This document shows positions 1 through 12,287 of a DNA stretch of 64,000 nt, in pieces. Position numbers and translations under genes: made by a program. Every line of letters begins with the position of its first letter. Positions within the stretch are counted from its first letter, which is position 1. The notes beneath the pieces were generated by a model. That model made no database searches and had not been told where the DNA came from. It worked only from the letters and a program-made list of their open reading frames with translations. The stretch comes from Anaeromyxobacter sp. Fw109-5 (GTDB taxonomy: Bacteria; Myxococcota; Myxococcia; Myxococcales; Anaeromyxobacteraceae), in contig NC_009675.1 in NCBI RefSeq assembly GCF_000017505.1, positions 4,158,501-4,222,500 on the forward strand. The letters are read 5' to 3'.

Positions 1-1
1 G

Positions 2-1339
2 GCGGACGCCCGGATCACCGAGTACACGACCGCGCTCAGCGGCGGCGCATCGGCCTCCACGTCCCTGTCGCTGACCATCCCGTACGGCCTGCCGCCGGGG
101 ACCTACCGACTCGGGGCGATCGCGGACGCGTGGGAGGGCATCGCCGAGCCGGACGAGCTCGACAACGTCCTCCTCGGGAACCTCGTGACGGTCGTCGCCG
201 GCGCTGATCTCGCGGTGAGCGCGGTCTCGAGCCCGCCGAGCGCCGCGGTCGGCGGGACGCTCGCGGTGACGAACACGGTGGCGGCGGCGCCGAGCGGCTA
301 CGCGTCGGGCGCGACCTCGGTCAGCCTCTACCTGTCCACGGATCCGATCATCACCCCGTCGGACGTCCCGCTCTCGAGCCGCACCGTCCCGAGCCTCGCC
401 TCGGGCGCGTCCAGCACCGCACTGACCGTGGTGACGATCCCGGCCGTCGCCAGCGGGACGTATTACGTCGGGGCCATCGTGGACGTCAGCGGCCAGGTCG
501 TCGAGACGGACGAGGCCAACAACGCCCTCGCCGGCAACGCCGTCACCATCGGCGGCCTGAACCTCGCCATGTCCTCGGTGAACGGGCCGACCGCCGGGAT
601 CGTCGGAGGGGCGATCGTGATCGACGAGTCCGTCACCGCGACCGGCGCGGGGGCCGCGACGACGGGGTTCAACGTCGGGATCTTCCTCTCCACGGACGCC
701 GTCATCACCCCGTCGGACACCCTGCTCGCCTACCGCTGGGTGCCCGGGCTCGCGCCCGGCCAGTCGAGCCCCTCCTCGACCACGACGACGATCCCCCTGG
801 GCCTGCCACCCGGCACGTACTTCGTGGGCGCCATCGCGGACGACTTCCCCGTGGCCGCTTACGAGGAGGCGACCGACAGCTACTACACCGTCCAGGATCT
901 CGTGCCGGAGGCGGACGCGAGCGACAACGCGCTCGCCGGGAACACGATCGTCGTGACCGGGCCCGATCTCAGCATCACGGCGCTGACCGTCCCCTCGACG
1001 GCCATCGCCGGCTCCTCCGTCACCGTCCAGAACACGGTGGCGGCCACCGGCGCTCACGCGGGAGGGTTCTCGGTGTCGTTCTACCTCTCGACGGACCCCG
1101 TCATCACCACCGCCGACACGTACGTGGGGGGCCGATGGGTGGCCAGCCTCGCGCCGGGCGCCGCCACCGCTGCGAGCACGGTCGCCTACCTCCCGCTGGA
1201 GCTCCCCGCGGGACCCTACTACTTCGGCGCGCTGGTCGATCCCGCCGGCCAGGTGCCGGAGAGCGACGAGACGAACAACGCGCGCGGAGCGGGCGTCGTG
1301 ACCGTGTCCGCGCCTCGCCGCCCACCGCCGGGTGAATAG
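2..1339 (+). CDS. CARDB-repeat surface/secreted protein (3' part, 5' end outside window)
   Basis: The reading frame is open from the window edge, so the start and any signal peptide lie upstream. The visible ~445 residues are tandem Ig-like repeats of about 120-130 aa. Each carries a 'LYLSTDPxIT' strand, a 'GTYYVGAIVD' strand and a 'E(T/S)DEANNAxAG' turn, which is the CARDB (cell-adhesion related domain in bacteria) pattern. At least three copies are complete and one is cut by the edge. CARDB proteins are usually exported and act in adhesion or as spacers; that role is inferred here. The C-terminus ends shortly after the last repeat in a Pro-rich tail, with no visible membrane anchor or sorting motif. 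Confidence 0.8.
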   Translation, partial: ADARITEYTTALSGGASASTSLSLTIPYGLPPGTYRLGAIADAWEGIAEPDELDNVLLGNLVTVVAGADLAVSAVSSPPSAAVGGTLAVTNTVAAAPSGYASGATSVSLYLSTDPIITPSDVPLSSRTVPSLASGASSTALTVVTIPAVASGTYYVGAIVDVSGQVVETDEANNALAGNAVTIGGLNLAMSSVNGPTAGIVGGAIVIDESVTATGAGAATTGFNVGIFLSTDAVITPSDTLLAYRWVPGLAPGQSSPSSTTTTIPLGLPPGTYFVGAIADDFPVAAYEEATDSYYTVQDLVPEADASDNALAGNTIVVTGPDLSITALTVPSTAIAGSSVTVQNTVAATGAHAGGFSVSFYLSTDPVITTADTYVGGRWVASLAPGAATAASTVAYLPLELPAGPYYFGALVDPAGQVPESDETNNARGAGVVTVSAPRRPPPGE

Positions 1340-1429
1340 CGCGTCGCCGGATCGACACCTGCCGCGTCGGGGATCGAGCAGCACCGGTCCCCGGCGCGGC
1401 GGTCCGCCCGAGCAGGAGCGGCCGGGCGA

Positions 1430-1930
1430 TCACCGCTCCGTGCCAGGTCCCCGCCGCACCGCCCGCTCGTGGGCCAGCAGCCACCGCTTGCGCTCCATGC
1501 CGCCGGCGTACCCGGTGAGCGTCCCGTCCGCGCCGATGACGCGGTGGCAAGGGACCACGATGCCGATGGGATTCCGCCCGTTCGCGGCGCCCACGGCCCG
1601 CGACGCGGAGGGGCGGCCCAGCCGTGCCGCGATCTCGCCGTACGTCCGCGTCTCGCCGAAAGGGATCTCGCAGAGCGCTCTCCACACCTCGAGCTGGAAG
1701 GGCGTTCCGCGCGGGCGCAGCGGCAGCGAGAACGTGGTGCGCTCGCCCGCGAACCACTCCGCGAGCTCGCACCGAACCCGCTCCAGCAGCGGGTCGCCGC
1801 GCCCGCCGGGGGGATCGAGCCGCGGCTCTCCGGCGCGGTCCTCCATGGTGACTCCGACCAGCGCCTCCCCGTCCGACAGCAGGCGCAGCGCGCCGACGGG
1901 GCTCTCCATCCACGCTTCACGCAACGTCAT
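1430..1930 (-). CDS. ogt: Methylated-DNA--protein-cysteine methyltransferase (Ogt/MGMT)
   Basis: A 166-aa protein that moves methyl groups from O6-methylguanine (and O4-methylthymine) in DNA to its own cysteine. The active-site motif PCHRV is present with the acceptor at C128. The preceding '[16 protein letters not shown]' block and the downstream 'LTGYAGG' helix are typical of the family, and the length is normal. The ATG at 1930 overlaps the end of the Ada-AlkA gene by 4 nt (ATGA), so the two are translationally coupled. Together they rebuild the adaptive response to alkylation damage. Function is confident from the motifs. Confidence 0.95.
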   Translation of the reverse strand: MTLREAWMESPVGALRLLSDGEALVGVTMEDRAGEPRLDPPGGRGDPLLERVRCELAEWFAGERTTFSLPLRPRGTPFQLEVWRALCEIPFGETRTYGEIAARLGRPSASRAVGAANGRNPIGIVVPCHRVIGADGTLTGYAGGMERKRWLLAHERAVRRGPGTER

Positions 1931-3384
1931 GCTCCTCCTCCTCTCGCCGCCCGGGACCACAGGTGCATCACCGCGTACGAGCGCCACGGGCGCCACGCCT
2001 CGGCGCGCGCCTCGGCCTCGAGCGCCGACGACGCGCCCAGCGCGCGCAGCACGCCGAGGTCCGAGGCCGGAAACGCGTCCGGCTCGCCGAGCGCGCGCAT
2101 GGCGACGACCTCCGCGGTCCACGGGCCCACGCCCGACAGCTCGAGGAGGCCGGCCCGCACGGCCTCGCCGTCGCCGCCCCGGTGGAGCGCGAGCCCGCCC
2201 CCGGCCACGGCGCGCGCCAGCTCCAGGATCGTCCGGGCGCGCGCGCCCGGCATGCCGACGCGCGCGATCGCATCGACGCCGGCCGCCGCGATCGCCTCCG
2301 CGGATGGAGCCAGCCGGTCCAGCCCGGGGAACGGCGTCGCCACGGGCTCCCCCAGCGCCGCGGCCAGCCGGCCGCTCACGGTGGTCGCCGCCGCGACGCT
2401 GACCTGCTGGCCGACGATCACGCGCACCGCCGCGTCGAGGCCGTCGAACGCCCCGGGGACCCGCAGCCCCGGGTGGCGCCGGAGCGCGCGCGCGAGCAGC
2501 GGATCGCGCCGCAGCCGGGACGCCACCGCGTCGGGGCGCGCGTCGAGGTCGAGCTGGGCGCGCAGGCGCGCCGCGAGCGGCATGAGCGCTCCCGCGAGCG
2601 AGAGCGACGCCTCGGCGCGCAGCGCGGTCGGCCGGGCCGGATCGCGCGTGACCGACACCCAGCCGGTCCGGCCGCCGAGGCGCACCGTGCGGCGATACGC
2701 GCCGCCTTCGACCTGCTCCACGCCCGCCGTGCACCGCGCGGCGAGGAAGGCGAGCAGCGCCTCCCAGTCGAGCGGGGGGCGGAAGTCCAGGCGGAGGACG
2801 AGCGAGGCCGGCGCGGCGCCGTCGCCGTGGGCGCGCCGGAGCGCCGAGGGCGGACGGCCGAAGCGCTGCTGGAAGAGCGCGTTGAACCGGCGCAGGCTCG
2901 AGAAGCCGGCCGCGAACGCCACCTCCGCCATCGGGAGCGCGGTGTCGTGGAGCAGCTGCTTCGCGAGCGCCATGCGGCGCGACTGCGCGAGCTCGACCGG
3001 CGTGACGCCCAGCTCGGCGGCCATCGCGCGGCGCAGGTGCCGCGGCGTGACGCCCAGCCCCGCCGCCAGCGCGTCCACCGAGCCCTCGTTGAGGAACCCC
3101 TCCTGGATCCGCGCCGCGGCCGCGGACACGAGGCGCGGGATCGCGTCCACCGGTCCGCCGCCGGGCGCGAGCTCGGGACGGCAGCGGAAGCAGGCGCGAA
3201 ACCCCTCCCGCTCCGCCTCCGCCGCCCGCGCGAAGAACACGCAGCGCTCGCGGCGCGGCGTGCGGGCCGGGCAGATGGGCCGGCAGTAGATGCCGGTGGT
3301 CCGCACGCCCACGAAGAAGCGGCCGTCGAAGCGGGGATCGCGCGCCGCCAGCGCGCCGAAGCAGGTGTCTGCGTCGAGGGTCAC
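1927..3384 (-). CDS. alkA: Ada-type regulator fused to AlkA 3-methyladenine DNA glycosylase
   Basis: A 485-aa fusion. Residues ~1-75 form the Ada zinc domain with ligands C34, C38, C65 and C68 ('[10 protein letters not shown]' and 'FRACFRC'); one of these Cys accepts methyl from phosphotriesters in the E. coli homologue. Residues ~85-185 are an AraC-type HTH ('[20 protein letters not shown]' region). Residues ~195-485 are AlkA N-terminal and HhH-GPD glycosylase domains, with '[18 protein letters not shown]' as the hairpin and the following 'FPASDLG' holding the catalytic Asp. The protein probably senses methylation and activates transcription as well as excising 3-methyladenine. The C-terminal methyltransferase of classical Ada is missing and is supplied by the overlapping ogt gene. 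Confidence 0.93.
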   Translation of the reverse strand: MTLDADTCFGALAARDPRFDGRFFVGVRTTGIYCRPICPARTPRRERCVFFARAAEAEREGFRACFRCRPELAPGGGPVDAIPRLVSAAAARIQEGFLNEGSVDALAAGLGVTPRHLRRAMAAELGVTPVELAQSRRMALAKQLLHDTALPMAEVAFAAGFSSLRRFNALFQQRFGRPPSALRRAHGDGAAPASLVLRLDFRPPLDWEALLAFLAARCTAGVEQVEGGAYRRTVRLGGRTGWVSVTRDPARPTALRAEASLSLAGALMPLAARLRAQLDLDARPDAVASRLRRDPLLARALRRHPGLRVPGAFDGLDAAVRVIVGQQVSVAAATTVSGRLAAALGEPVATPFPGLDRLAPSAEAIAAAGVDAIARVGMPGARARTILELARAVAGGGLALHRGGDGEAVRAGLLELSGVGPWTAEVVAMRALGEPDAFPASDLGVLRALGASSALEAEARAEAWRPWRSYAVMHLWSRAARGGGA

Positions 3385-3622
3385 GGCCCCTGTCTATCGC
3401 CTGCCGGGGACGGCGTCTGGCCGTTTTCGGACCCGGCCGCAAGGAAGGCTCAGGCTTCAGGGTTTCAGGCCACGGGAGAGGCTCCCGGGCCCGCCGTCGA
3501 GGAACCCGAAGCCTGGAGCCAGTAGCCGCTCTCGAGGTGCTGCTTCCGGGCCTGGGCTCGCGCGGACGACCCAAGCCGGCCGCTCGTCTCCACGGGACGG
3601 CGGTCGAGAATGCGAGAACGCC
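3385..3622. other. Intergenic region with partial dispersed-repeat sequence
   Basis: This 238-bp divergent spacer holds no convincing gene. Around 3496-3520 lies CGAAGCCTGGAGCC followed by AGTAGCCG. The complement of the first string recurs at about 45980-45998, next to further TAGCCGG strings. The promoters of the alkylation operon (leftward) and the Cys-cluster gene (rightward) must lie here, but I could not identify hexamers with confidence. Confidence 0.4.
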
Positions 3623-4303
3623 ATGCACGAAGACCCCATCACCCGCTGTCAGGAGCGCCTCGGCGCCCTCGCCTCCGGGGCGCTCGCCCGCGCGCGCGGG
3701 GAGGACGACCTCGCGGAGCTGCTCGCCGCCGCGTGGGCGATCGTCGAGGAGGAGCTCGCCGCGGGTCGCCCGGCCGGAAGCCCCGCGCCCGCGTGCGGCC
3801 CGGGGTGCGCGACGTGCTGCACCCTCAACGTCGGGACGCTCGCGCTCGAGGGGGCCGTCGCGGCGCGCCACCTTCGCCGGAGCGTCCCGGCGGCCGAGCT
3901 CCCCGCGCTCGTCGCGAACCTCCAGGCGTTCCACGATCGCGTGCGGTGGCTCGAGGACCGGGAGCGGATCGCCGCGCGGCTCGCGTGCCCGTTCACGGAC
4001 GCGTCCGGCCGCTGCGTCATCCACCCGGTGAGGCCGCTCGCGTGCCGGAGCGTCAGCTCGCTCGATCCGGCCGAGTGCCGCCGCGCGCTCGACGAGCGCG
4101 AGGACGACGACGCGGGCCTGGTGCGGATGGACTGGCTGCAGCGAGCGCTGCACGACGTCGCGCGCGCGACGCTCGCCGAGGCGCTCGCCGCGCGAGGCCT
4201 GGACGCCCGCTGCCGCGACGTGTCGGGGATGACGGCGGCGTTCCTCGCGGACCCGGCCTCCGTCGAAGGATTCCTCGGCGGGGCGCGGACGATCGTCGAC
4301 TGA
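3623..4303 (+). CDS. YkgJ-family zinc/iron-chelating cysteine-cluster protein
   Basis: A 226-aa protein whose Cys pattern (CGPGCATCC near residues 56-64, then [20 protein letters not shown] near 122-141) matches the YkgJ/CxxCxxCC family, predicted to bind a metal or Fe-S cluster. The ATG at 3623 is chosen because it begins directly before the conserved region; the frame is open upstream to 3290 but that part is low-complexity. It runs toward the small gene at 4321-4518 with only 17 bp between. The biochemical function of the family is not established, so only the domain call is firm. Confidence 0.8.
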   Translation: MHEDPITRCQERLGALASGALARARGEDDLAELLAAAWAIVEEELAAGRPAGSPAPACGPGCATCCTLNVGTLALEGAVAARHLRRSVPAAELPALVANLQAFHDRVRWLEDRERIAARLACPFTDASGRCVIHPVRPLACRSVSSLDPAECRRALDEREDDDAGLVRMDWLQRALHDVARATLAEALAARGLDARCRDVSGMTAAFLADPASVEGFLGGARTIVD

Positions 4304-4320
4304 CGGCGCCCGCCTCGCCG

Positions 4321-4518
4321 TCACCGCCCGCGCTGCGACGCCTTGCGGCCCTGCTGGGCGACGAACGGGTTCCTCGGCTTGCCGACGTGGAGCTCGGCCC
4401 TCGGCGGCTGAGCCGCTCCCTCGGAGTCCGCGGACGAGCCGGTCGTGTCGGGCGAGCCGGAGGGCTGCGCCCGCCGCACCGGCTTTCCGTGCTTCTTGCG
4501 CTTCGGGCTGACGGGCAT
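4321..4518 (-). CDS. Small basic hypothetical protein
   Basis: A 65-aa Lys/Arg/Pro/Ser-rich protein starting '[18 protein letters not shown]'. A good Shine-Dalgarno (AGGAG, ending 6 nt before ATG) supports the start at 4518 over an upstream in-frame extension. There is no signal peptide or membrane segment; the composition suggests a disordered nucleic-acid-binding or ribosome-associated protein, but that is only a guess. It ends 17 bp from the convergent Cys-cluster gene. Confidence 0.6.
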   Translation of the reverse strand: MPVSPKRKKHGKPVRRAQPSGSPDTTGSSADSEGAAQPPRAELHVGKPRNPFVAQQGRKASQRGR

Positions 4519-4654
4519 GGTGTTCTCCTGGGGCGCAGTTCTACACTCGAAGCCGCGGCGACGCACCTCCTCCCTGCGCGGCGCGCGCGATCGCCGAACC
4601 CGCTTGCCCCTCACTGGGTTGGCCGTCAGGCCCTCCTGCTAAGAACCCCCCGCG

Positions 4655-8308
<3,654 letters not shown>

Positions 8309-8336
8309 CCTCGCCCCGCGGCGGTCGACCTCTCAC

Positions 8337-8356
8337 AGGGTTGTTCAGACAGCCCT
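8337..8356. terminator. Hairpin between convergent dnaE and 8358 gene
   Basis: AGGGTTGT and ACAGCCCT pair over 8 bp (one G-U on one strand) with loop TCAG. It lies in the 49-bp space between two convergent genes. There is no clear U-tract, so this is a plausible but unproven bidirectional terminator. Confidence 0.4.
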
Positions 8357-8357
8357 C

Positions 8358-8813
8358 TCAGGGCTCCGGCACGGCCTCGCGCCGCTCGACGGGGATGACG
8401 CGCGCGGCGCTCCATCCGCCGGCGCTCGCCGCCGGCCGTGCGTCCGCGCGCGCTCGGCGCAGCGCCATCCCCCAACCCGCGACGGTGAGCGCCTCGAGCG
8501 CCGCGTCGGCGAGGTAGATGCGCCGGATCCGGCCGCGCGCCGCGTACCAGCCCCCGGCGCCGCCGAGCGCCGCGGCGCTGGCGGCCCCGAGCAGCGCGAT
8601 CTCCCCGGTCACGCGCCGCCGCGCTCCGGCGACGGCGAGCGTCGTCCCCACGGCGGCGATGAGCGCGCCGACGGTCTTCACGAGCCACCCCGCCTGCTTC
8701 GGCCCCGTCACCGCCTCGAAGCTCGTCAGGTGGACGATCGGCCAGATCCCCGACGCCACCCAGTACGTCCCCTGGACGACCGCCAGCCTGCTCGCGAGCG
8801 CGCTCCGTTCCAT
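8358..8813 (-). CDS. Hypothetical four-helix membrane protein
   Basis: A 151-aa protein with hydrophobic stretches near residues ~10-30, 40-62, 67-88 and 100-118 and a hydrophilic Arg/Ala-rich tail. The conserved-looking block 'VQGTYWVASGIWPIVHLTSFEAVTGPK' resembles uncharacterised integral membrane proteins found in many bacteria. I do not know a function. The ATG at 8813 directly precedes this block. The acetyltransferase gene lies 20 bp upstream on the same strand, so the two may share a transcript. Confidence 0.7.
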   Translation of the reverse strand: MERSALASRLAVVQGTYWVASGIWPIVHLTSFEAVTGPKQAGWLVKTVGALIAAVGTTLAVAGARRRVTGEIALLGAASAAALGGAGGWYAARGRIRRIYLADAALEALTVAGWGMALRRARADARPAASAGGWSAARVIPVERREAVPEP

Positions 8814-8833
8814 GCCGGAACCATGAGCAGGGT

Positions 8834-9616
8834 TCACCGCTCGCGCACCATCACCGCGCGCGGATAGGCGCAGCGGAAGCCCGCCTTCTCCAGCGTCCGC
8901 TGCGAGGCGGTCCCGGGCTCGGTCGCCGAGGAGGCCAGATCGCACCCCGCCGCCTCCGCCCAGGCGAGCCGCGCGCGCACGAGCGCGAGCTGGATGCGGC
9001 GGCCGCGCCGCTCCGGCACCACGCCCGCGCCGGAGAGCGTCGCGACGCCCCGGTGCCCGGAGGCGAGCGCGACGCCGGCGAGCTCGCCCTCGGCGAAGGC
9101 GCCGAACGCGACGTTCCCGTCGGCGCGGGGCATCGCGAGGAGCCCCTCGAGCATCGAGGCGTACTGCGGCATCCGGCCGAAGTAGGCTACCGCGAACGCC
9201 TCCGCCCAGGCGCGCTCCTCCTCGGGCCGGATCCTGCGGACCTCCACGCTCGCGACGACGTCCGGCAAGGGCGAGGGCGCGCGCCACCAGATCTGGTGAA
9301 ACCGCTCGATCCGGTAGCCGCGGCGGGCGAGCTCCGCGCGCAAGGAGGCGTCGGCCGGCGCGGCGACCTCGACGCGGATCGCGCCGCCCCCGCTCCCCAG
9401 GTGCGCCTCGACGCGATCCAGCTCCGCGGCGCTCACCGCGCCCTGGAGGCCCAGGCCCAGCGCCGCCGAGAACGGCGAGCCGGGCCCCTTCGACACCGCG
9501 AGCCCTCCCGCGACCTCGAGCGCGCCGCGCATCCCCGGCTCCCCCGTGCGCGCGAGCTGCTCGGCCTCGGCGCGCTCGATGCGCCTGGCCACCTCGCGCA
9601 GATCGGGGAAGGACAT
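8834..9616 (-). CDS. GNAT-family N-acetyltransferase
   Basis: A 260-aa protein. The C-terminal half has the GNAT fold signature, with 'GVALASGHRGVATLSGAGVVPERRGRRIQLALVRARL' containing the acetyl-CoA-binding R-R-G-R-R/I segment, followed by 'SQRTLEKAGFRCAYPRAVMVRE'. The N-terminal half (~1-125) looks like a degenerate second GNAT-like domain, as in two-domain members. The substrate cannot be read from sequence. It probably forms an operon with the downstream membrane protein. Confidence 0.8.
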   Translation of the reverse strand: MSFPDLREVARRIERAEAEQLARTGEPGMRGALEVAGGLAVSKGPGSPFSAALGLGLQGAVSAAELDRVEAHLGSGGGAIRVEVAAPADASLRAELARRGYRIERFHQIWWRAPSPLPDVVASVEVRRIRPEEERAWAEAFAVAYFGRMPQYASMLEGLLAMPRADGNVAFGAFAEGELAGVALASGHRGVATLSGAGVVPERRGRRIQLALVRARLAWAEAAGCDLASSATEPGTASQRTLEKAGFRCAYPRAVMVRER

Positions 9617-9917
9617 GGTCCGAGTCTCGGCGCGGATCCTGCGCGTGTCCAGCGCGTTCGGGGCCGCTCGCCCGCCCGATCTCCGCGCGCGGGGACCCGC
9701 GCACGCGCCGCGGTGACGCGCACCACCTCATGCGCGGGTCGCGCGCGACCTCTCGCCGCGCTTGCGGGACGGCTTCGTCGGGCCCGCGCGCCGGCTCGGC
9801 TCGGCCGTACGCATGGTTGGTCCGCCCGCACCCGCCCTGAGTCACCGGGACACCGGACACGAAGCCCCTGTAAAGTCTTTGAAAACCCAAATTAGCTTGC
9901 CCGTCGGCCCGCTGCGG
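9617..9917. other. Divergent intergenic region
   Basis: About 300 bp without a supported gene. Most is GC-rich with no recognisable structure. From about 9868 it becomes AT-richer and holds the left arm (TTGAAAAC, 9879-9886) of an inverted repeat whose right arm, GTTTTCAA, lies at 9928-9935 over the predicted promoter of the LuxR-type gene. Confidence 0.5.
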
Positions 9918-9946
9918 GTGACCAGTTGTTTTCAAGCCTGTAGTAT
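9918..9946 (+). promoter_or_regulatory. Putative sigma-70-type promoter for the LuxR-type regulator
   Basis: GTGACC (-35, 9918-9923) and TAGTAT (-10, 9941-9946) are separated by 17 nt, giving a start near 9953 and a ~45-nt leader. The right arm of an 8-bp inverted repeat (GTTTTCAA, 9928-9935) lies in the spacer, where a bound protein would block polymerase. Confidence 0.5.
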
Positions 9947-9997
9947 GTGGGACCTGTCTCCACACGGAGACGAAGAGACGACAGGGGGTGCAGTGTC

Positions 9998-10528
9998 ATG
10001 ATGCGCGCGAACGTCCGCGTCCCCGCCCCTCGGGGCGCAGCGGCCCACTGCGAAGGCGAAGCCATGCTCCGCTGCGATCGTCAGGCCGAGGACATGCTCC
10101 GGGTGTTCTTCCCTGACGCCACCGACGGCGCAACGATCCCTTCGGAGCTCCGCAGCCTCACGGACGGTGCACAGCTGGGACCTCCCGGCATTCGCCGCAC
10201 CCTCGTGATGGAAGGTCACGGCGAGCGGCTCCGCATCGAGGTGACGGCGGTCGGCAAGGGCAAGACGCAGCTGCACCTGTGGCGCGAGCCGCTCGCGGAG
10301 CCGGTGCAGATCGGGCCGGAGCCGGTGCAGGCCGCCTCCCCCGCCGATGGGCTCACCCAGCGTGAGCGCGAGGTCGCCCTGCTCGTCGCCGACGGCCTCC
10401 GGTCTCGCGAGGTCGCCGAGCGGCTCGGGATCGCCTCGCAGACGGTCAAGAGCCACCTCAAGACGATCTTCGACAAGCTGGGCGTGCGGAACCGCGTCGA
10501 GCTCGCCCGCCGGCTCGTCCAGCACTAG
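9998..10528 (+). CDS. LuxR-family HTH transcriptional regulator
   Basis: A 176-aa protein. The C-terminal ~60 residues form a LuxR/GerE HTH ('LTQREREVALLVADGLRSRE', then 'ASQTVKSHLKTIFDKLGVRNRVELARRL'). The N-terminal ~110 residues match no receiver or PAS pattern I recognise and contain two Cys (near 19 and 27). The start at ATG 9998 is preferred over a GTG at 9947 because it follows a G-rich ribosome site and the GTG would lie at the predicted -10. The signal and targets are unknown; an inverted repeat in its own promoter suggests autoregulation. Confidence 0.8.
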   Translation: MMRANVRVPAPRGAAAHCEGEAMLRCDRQAEDMLRVFFPDATDGATIPSELRSLTDGAQLGPPGIRRTLVMEGHGERLRIEVTAVGKGKTQLHLWREPLAEPVQIGPEPVQAASPADGLTQREREVALLVADGLRSREVAERLGIASQTVKSHLKTIFDKLGVRNRVELARRLVQH

Positions 10529-10657
10529 CCCGCGCGGCGAACGCGCGCGCCTGCCCCCGCGCGGGGGCGTCGGCCGCGCCGCCCGGGACCTGTCCACCCG
10601 ACCCGGGCCTCCGGCCTTGCGATCCACCGCCCCCGGGGGTTAGCGTCCCCGTCCCAC

Positions 10658-11869
10658 ATGGTCTCGCTCCAGGACGTCCAGGCCGCGCTCGGTCGGATCC
10701 GGGATCGCATCTACGTCTCGCCCTGCGCCCGCACCGAGACGCTCTCCCGGCTCACCGGCACGAGCGCCCATCTCAAGCTCGAGAACCTCCAGATGACCGG
10801 CGCCTACAAGGAGCGCGGGGCGCTGAACAAGCTCCTGCTGCTCTCGCCGGCGGAGCGCGACCTCGGCCTCATCGCGGCGAGCGCGGGGAACCACGCGCAG
10901 GCGGTCGCCTACCACGCCGGGCGGCTCGGCGTGAAGGCGACCATCGTGATGCCGGAGACCACGCCCATCACGAAGGTGGCGAACACCCGCGCCCACGGCG
11001 CGCGCATCGTGCTGCACGGCGCCAGCTACGACGAGGCGTACGCGGAGGCGCGGCGGCTGGAGCAGGCCGAGGGGCTCACCTTCGTCCACCCGTTCGACGA
11101 CCCCGCCATCATCGCGGGCCAGGGCACCGTCGGGCTCGAGATCCTGGAGCAGGACCCGGCGGTCGAGACGATCGTCGTGCCCATCGGAGGCGGCGGTCTC
11201 GTCTCCGGCGTCGCGGTGGCGGCCAAGGAGACGCGGCCCGGCGTACGCGTCGTGGGCGTCGAGACGGAGGTGCTGCCCTGCATGGTCGCGGCGCTCGAGG
11301 CCGGCAAGCCGGTGACGCTCGAGGCGGCGAACACCGTCGCCGACGGCATCGCGGTGAAGCGCGCGGGCGAGCTCACGCTCGATCACGTGAAGCGCTACGT
11401 GGACGACATCGTCACGGTCTCGGAGGAGGAGATCGCGAGCGCGATCCTGTACCTGCTCGAGAAGGAGAAGACGGTCGCGGAGGGCGCCGGCGCGGTCGCG
11501 GTGGCGGCGCTCATGCAGCGCAAGATCCGCGGCGTCGAGGGGCGGAACGTCGTCGCCGTCGTCTCCGGTGGCAACATCGACGTGAACCTCGTCGCGCGCG
11601 TGATCGAGCGCGGCCTCGTCAAGGACGGGCGGCTCGTCCGGATCAGCGTGGCGCTCCAGGACAAGCCGGGGCAGCTCGCCAAGGTGTCCGCCATCGTGGC
11701 CCACCACCGCGCGAACGTGATCGAGGTTCACCACACGCGCGCGTTCGCCTACCGCTTCGGCGACACGACGCTGCAGCTGACCCTCGAGACGCGCGGGCCA
11801 GAGCACGTCGAGGAGCTCCTCACGGCCCTGCGCGAGCGGGGATACCAGGTGCAGCGGATGGGGATGTAG
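10658..11869 (+). CDS. ilvA: Threonine ammonia-lyase (threonine dehydratase)
   Basis: A 403-aa PLP enzyme that deaminates threonine to 2-oxobutyrate, the first step toward isoleucine. The PLP lysine sits in 'TGAYKERGALNK' (about residue 50), the cofactor-phosphate loop is 'GGGGLVSG', and 'SAGNHAQAVAYHAG' is the substrate loop. Residues ~325-403 form one ACT domain ('VALQDKPGQLAKVSAIVAHHRANVIEVHHTR'), so allosteric control by an amino acid is likely. One ACT domain and this length fit the short IlvA/TdcB-like class. A small membrane-protein gene starts 2 bp after the stop. Confidence 0.93.
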   Translation: MVSLQDVQAALGRIRDRIYVSPCARTETLSRLTGTSAHLKLENLQMTGAYKERGALNKLLLLSPAERDLGLIAASAGNHAQAVAYHAGRLGVKATIVMPETTPITKVANTRAHGARIVLHGASYDEAYAEARRLEQAEGLTFVHPFDDPAIIAGQGTVGLEILEQDPAVETIVVPIGGGGLVSGVAVAAKETRPGVRVVGVETEVLPCMVAALEAGKPVTLEAANTVADGIAVKRAGELTLDHVKRYVDDIVTVSEEEIASAILYLLEKEKTVAEGAGAVAVAALMQRKIRGVEGRNVVAVVSGGNIDVNLVARVIERGLVKDGRLVRISVALQDKPGQLAKVSAIVAHHRANVIEVHHTRAFAYRFGDTTLQLTLETRGPEHVEELLTALRERGYQVQRMGM

Positions 11870-11871
11870 AC

Positions 11872-12093
11872 GTGGCGAGCCGCAGGGAGCGGAAGGCGGC
11901 CCGGGCGCGCTCGGCGGACCCGGCTCGGCGGCGGATGCGCCGGCGGGCGCTCGTCGCCGGCGTGATCGTCGCCGCGATCCTGGGGTTCGGCGCGGGCTGG
12001 CTCGTGCGGGCCTTCAGCGACCGCTCGCCCGAGCAGCGCGCCCGGCAGACGGTGGACGACCTGCGCGAGCGGGCGCGCAAGGCCGCGCACTGA
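11872..12093 (+). CDS. Small single-span membrane protein
   Basis: A 73-aa protein with a strongly basic N-terminus (~25 residues), one transmembrane helix (~27-45, 'ALVAGVIVAAILGFGAGWLV') and a charged C-terminal helix. It starts at GTG 11872, 2 bp after ilvA, so it is probably co-translated. I do not recognise a family; the hydrophobic profile and the coupling to ilvA are the only support. Confidence 0.55.
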   Translation: MASRRERKAARARSADPARRRMRRRALVAGVIVAAILGFGAGWLVRAFSDRSPEQRARQTVDDLRERARKAAH

Positions 12094-12123
12094 CCGTCTC
12101 GAACGAGAAGTCACATCGGCCGT

Positions 12124-12166
12124 CCCGGTGTCTCGCTAGCGGGAGGGAGTCCCGCGCGACACGGGG
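12124..12166 (+). terminator. Nested hairpin downstream of ilvA unit
   Basis: The inner stem GCGGGA/TCCCGC (12139-12155) is enclosed by an imperfect outer stem (GTGTC with GACAC, flanked by C/G runs). No U-run follows. It may end the ilvA transcript or sit in the leader of the sigma-factor gene. Confidence 0.35.
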
Positions 12167-12287
12167 GACCCCGAGGAGGGCGAAATTGCTGGGCGCCGCC
12201 TGCGTTGAACCCTTGGGGACCATCGGCCATGATCTCGCGCCGGTGGCCGAGCCCCGAGGGGGGCGGCCCGCGAGGAGACGCGCGCCA

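Noticed and set aside
9947-9997. Upstream GTG extension of the LuxR-type gene
   Set aside because: The GTG adjoins the predicted -10 element and lacks a ribosome site, and the extra residues are not domain-like.
10553-10568. GCCCCCGCGCGGGGGC palindrome after the LuxR-type gene
   Set aside because: It is a perfect palindrome but leaves no room for a loop unless the centre opens, and no U-tract follows. It is too weak to call as a terminator.
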